64,000 nt of DNA from Arctopsyche grandis (taxonomy: Eukaryota > Arthropoda > Insecta > Trichoptera > Hydropsychidae). Within the stretch, counting starts at the first letter, position 1, and every line of letters begins with the position of its first letter. The notes beneath the pieces were generated by a model that saw only the letters and a list, made by a program, of their open reading frames with translations, did no database searches and was not told where the DNA came from. The translations under genes and the position numbers were made by a program. The stretch is taken from NCBI RefSeq assembly GCF_051622035.1, contig NC_135357.1, positions 17,764,256-17,828,255 on the forward strand, given 5' to 3'. Below, in pieces: positions 61,324-64,000 of the stretch.

Positions 61324-61833
61324 CTTATTTTTTTATTTTATTTATTGTTACAATCAATATACACTCGTCATTACAGATCGCTCCAATGCGACGAGTATAC
61401 GATAACGGTCAGAAATACAATAATACATATACAATCAGAATACATAGTATATAACAATTAATCAGTACATAAATAATAATCATAGAGACATCTATGGATT
61501 ATTTTTAGATTTTTGTGTACAATTATTATTACAATTTTTATACATGTAATAAACACGAAATTATAGAGATGTCTATAGAGATATCTATAGATTTCAGATT
61601 ACTGTGCATAATTTTTACAAATTATACACACAGATTTTGTGACAACAGGAAATGATCTAATACCAATTTTCAGGAACCGTTTCAACAATGATCAGATAAA
61701 ATTGGCAAACTCTGATAGAAAAACGATCGATTTGGAGTCACAAAACCCCCAAACCTAACCAGCAGTTTGACGAGGACTCGAACCTTCGACCTCAGTGGTG
61801 CTAATATACGCTACCATTAAGCCAAACTGCTGG
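61324..61833 (-). mobile_element. tRNA-headed SINE
   Basis: On the minus strand the head has an A box TGGCTTAATGG (61814-61824) and a perfect B box GGTTCGAGTCC (61774-61784). AGCAGTT at the start pairs with AACTGCT after the B box, as in a tRNA acceptor stem, but the T and anticodon stems pair poorly, so it is not a working tRNA. A 430-base body follows and ends in an AAATAAAATAAAAAAATAAG tail near 61,324, with the ATCTCTATAGA motif repeated inside. Confidence 0.7.
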
Positions 61834-64000
61834 CTAAACATATATGTACATATATGGTCAACCAATTAGCAAGTAGACCATCTAATTGCTTTGGAATTAC
61901 TAAGAACAAACTATGTGCCTATGCTTAGTAATTTCATTGTCGATGTGCCTCAAGATGCGTTTTGGATCTTTACAACAATGCGGCCCAACCATGACTCTTA
62001 ATATCTGCCTCTTACCTAATGTCCATCCACACTTCAGACTATAATATCGTACGTGTAAATTTTTGATACATAATTACAGAATAATGGTAAGAACACACCC
62101 AAAATTGTAGCATGGCACGCGTAGATGTGACAGGCGTGTCTTCACGTTATTGTTAATTCGTACTATCTTATAATTTCCACAAGTTTCTCCTACATTTCTT
62201 CAAATATGGGAATCACCGCTATCGATCACTGTCAAACCTATATTAATACAAGAATAAAATTAACTGATGGAATGCCCTTCCCAGCTGGAAGCCACGAGGA
62301 CGTACATGATGTACGACTGTGTCTTTTCGCTTGAACTATCTGTGTGTTTCCACTTTATGGAGTATGTCCCAAATTCTTTTGAAAATTAAGTTAAATATAT
62401 ACATATGTATTTGTACGCACCACGTTTCTTGGCGCCCTCGTCTATTCTAGTGGCGTAATATTATAGTTCTAGAAGGAATTGATTGATTTCTGGAAAGGAT
62501 AAAAGGAATCAATGAAAATAATTATGATTAAACTTCGTTTCCCCATATTGGACGAGACTATCTCAACTGCCAAGTCAAATAAAATCAGCTAACTCTGACA
62601 AGACATGGCTGATCTGGATTTAATCAGAATCTTGCAAGAAAAATCGAGAAATTTGTCACCGTTTATATATTATATTGTACATATGTATGCTTCACATATT
62701 ACGTGCATACATTTTTCGTTAAAACGCACATTTCAAAGCGATTTATAAAACGTTTCCTAATGGTCACATAATGAGACCTAATAATACGTGTATAAATATA
62801 TTTATCGGTGAAACATAAATGTGTAATTGCAATGAATCGCACATTTCAATTGCCAATAAACATGCATGCTTCATATTGCACATGCGATGCCGAACGAGTT
62901 CAATGTAATAACTGCCACGCTTGCTGATACGAATTTTAATAGATAAATCTTGCAAGCGAAGAGATTTTGAAAAAAATATCTTTCAGATCATTAAATTTCA
63001 TGCGAATTATTCATGCAAATGCAAATTTTTAACTCAATATGCACTGATCGTTGAAATATTCTTTGCAATTCCGTATAGCAACACGCTTTTGTATGGAAAT
63101 GTATATTTTTGGGCTATTTCCGTGCATCGCGTCCATTAACCTTATCGCACATGTGGCGTTGATGGCCTTTGGTGCACTTTTCTCTTAATCGTGGGAAGCT
63201 GGGAAACCTGACAGTTATACATATGTATAAATCAGCGTCAGCCAAACAAAGATTCGGCTCTGGAGCCAAAAATTGCATTGCTGTCCATGCGGTCTTCCGG
63301 ATTCTTACACCCCCAAACTCGAGCCAAGTTTTAACATTGTCTTTTTCCTTGTTTTTCATGTCATCTGAGAAAAGTGACCGGTCGCATAAATCGCTCAATC
63401 GCTCAATTTAATTTCAAGAATCGAATCGTTTAATTTAAATCTGACTTGAATTCTCTGAACCAGTGCCAAGCGTGTTCCATATCGAAGCCCACAATTAAAA
63501 TTGCACCATATGTATTACCTTATAAGTCAGAAATGATATCCCATTTCTATCTACTGCGCAATATAAATCATGAGAGATGTCCTGTTCGTTTAATATGCAT
63601 CACCTCGTTGTTTCTTTTGAACGATTGTCATACATTATCACTCGACGTGATAGGAATACGAGACATGTCACCAATTATATCAACCGAAACATGAGATACA
63701 CTTGAATATGTATATTTTAAGGTCATATTTTATCTCTTCATTTTTTTCTTGATCATTTTTCATCGTTACATGCGACCCCCAGTCAACAGACCGTTTCCAA
63801 TGTCATTGTCACGCACGATGATATAATGTTTGTGCAATTAGTGTGCACTGCACAACTACGATGAATTGATTCATTTATATTCTGCGCACACATTTTTCAG
63901 ACATCGTAAAATTTTGGGCCGCAAACTGAGGAAAATTTCAGTAATAATTCCAAAAATAGATTAAACTAATACGAGTTCGTTTTCCTTATTGTTTAATTTA
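61834..64000. other. Reticulon intron to the window end, no gene seen
   Basis: AT-rich with short frames lacking motifs. The reticulon homology domain exons are expected downstream, outside the window. Confidence 0.4.

Noticed and set aside
61740..61833. A functional tRNA gene on the minus strand
   Set aside because: A and B boxes are good, but the T and anticodon stems pair poorly, and a long body with an A-rich tail follows, so it is called a SINE.

Overview
This is a window of an AT-rich animal nuclear genome, almost certainly from a holometabolous insect. The genes are split by GT-AG introns, recognisable coding DNA is sparse, and the rest is dense with eukaryotic transposable elements (hAT, Helitron, piggyBac, Tc1, foldback MITEs, a tRNA-headed SINE) and long (TA)n and TACATA-type simple repeats. 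The intron-rich SPT2 gene, the proline/alanine-rich reticulon N-terminus and the Helitron ends remind me of Lepidoptera or a close relative. That placement is inference. No bacterial-style genes, operons or CRISPR arrays are visible.

Layout. (1) 2,874-5,336, minus strand: nine exons encoding 512 residues of serine palmitoyltransferase subunit 2 (SPTLC2; lace in Drosophila), complete except for the first coding exon(s). (2) 5.7-41.3 kb: a gene-poor transposon accumulation. It holds Helitrons, a piggyBac remnant that keeps the transposase N-terminus, several hAT elements (three with 7/8 or 8/8 target duplications), an internally deleted Tc1 element, a CACTG foldback element with arms over 500 bp, two inverted copies of a 1-kb repeat with internal CCGGAAGTGG units, and several palindromes, including a perfect 115-bp one at 22,840. 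A GC-rich island at about 21.98-22.56 kb looks like an unassigned promoter or first exon. (3) 41.5-64 kb, plus strand: the 5' half of a reticulon gene (Rtnl1-like). A long first exon (41,747-42,413), a short alternative first exon (53,760-53,811), a 36-nt microexon (55,484-55,519) and a third first exon (59,325-59,367) all use phase 1 junctions, so each start can splice to common downstream exons. The reticulon homology domain exons should lie beyond 64,000. The introns hold further elements, notably four Helitrons joined head-to-tail at 51,414-52,892 and near-perfect foldback hairpins.

Functional picture. The two host genes both act at the endoplasmic reticulum (sphingolipid synthesis; tubule shaping), but nothing here shows that they are co-regulated. 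The most informative features are the alternative-promoter architecture of the reticulon gene and the transposon structures: tandem Helitrons, three-level nesting, and perfect palindromes able to form long hairpins. I found no coding system that I would call new. The best novelty candidates are structural repeats and hairpins.
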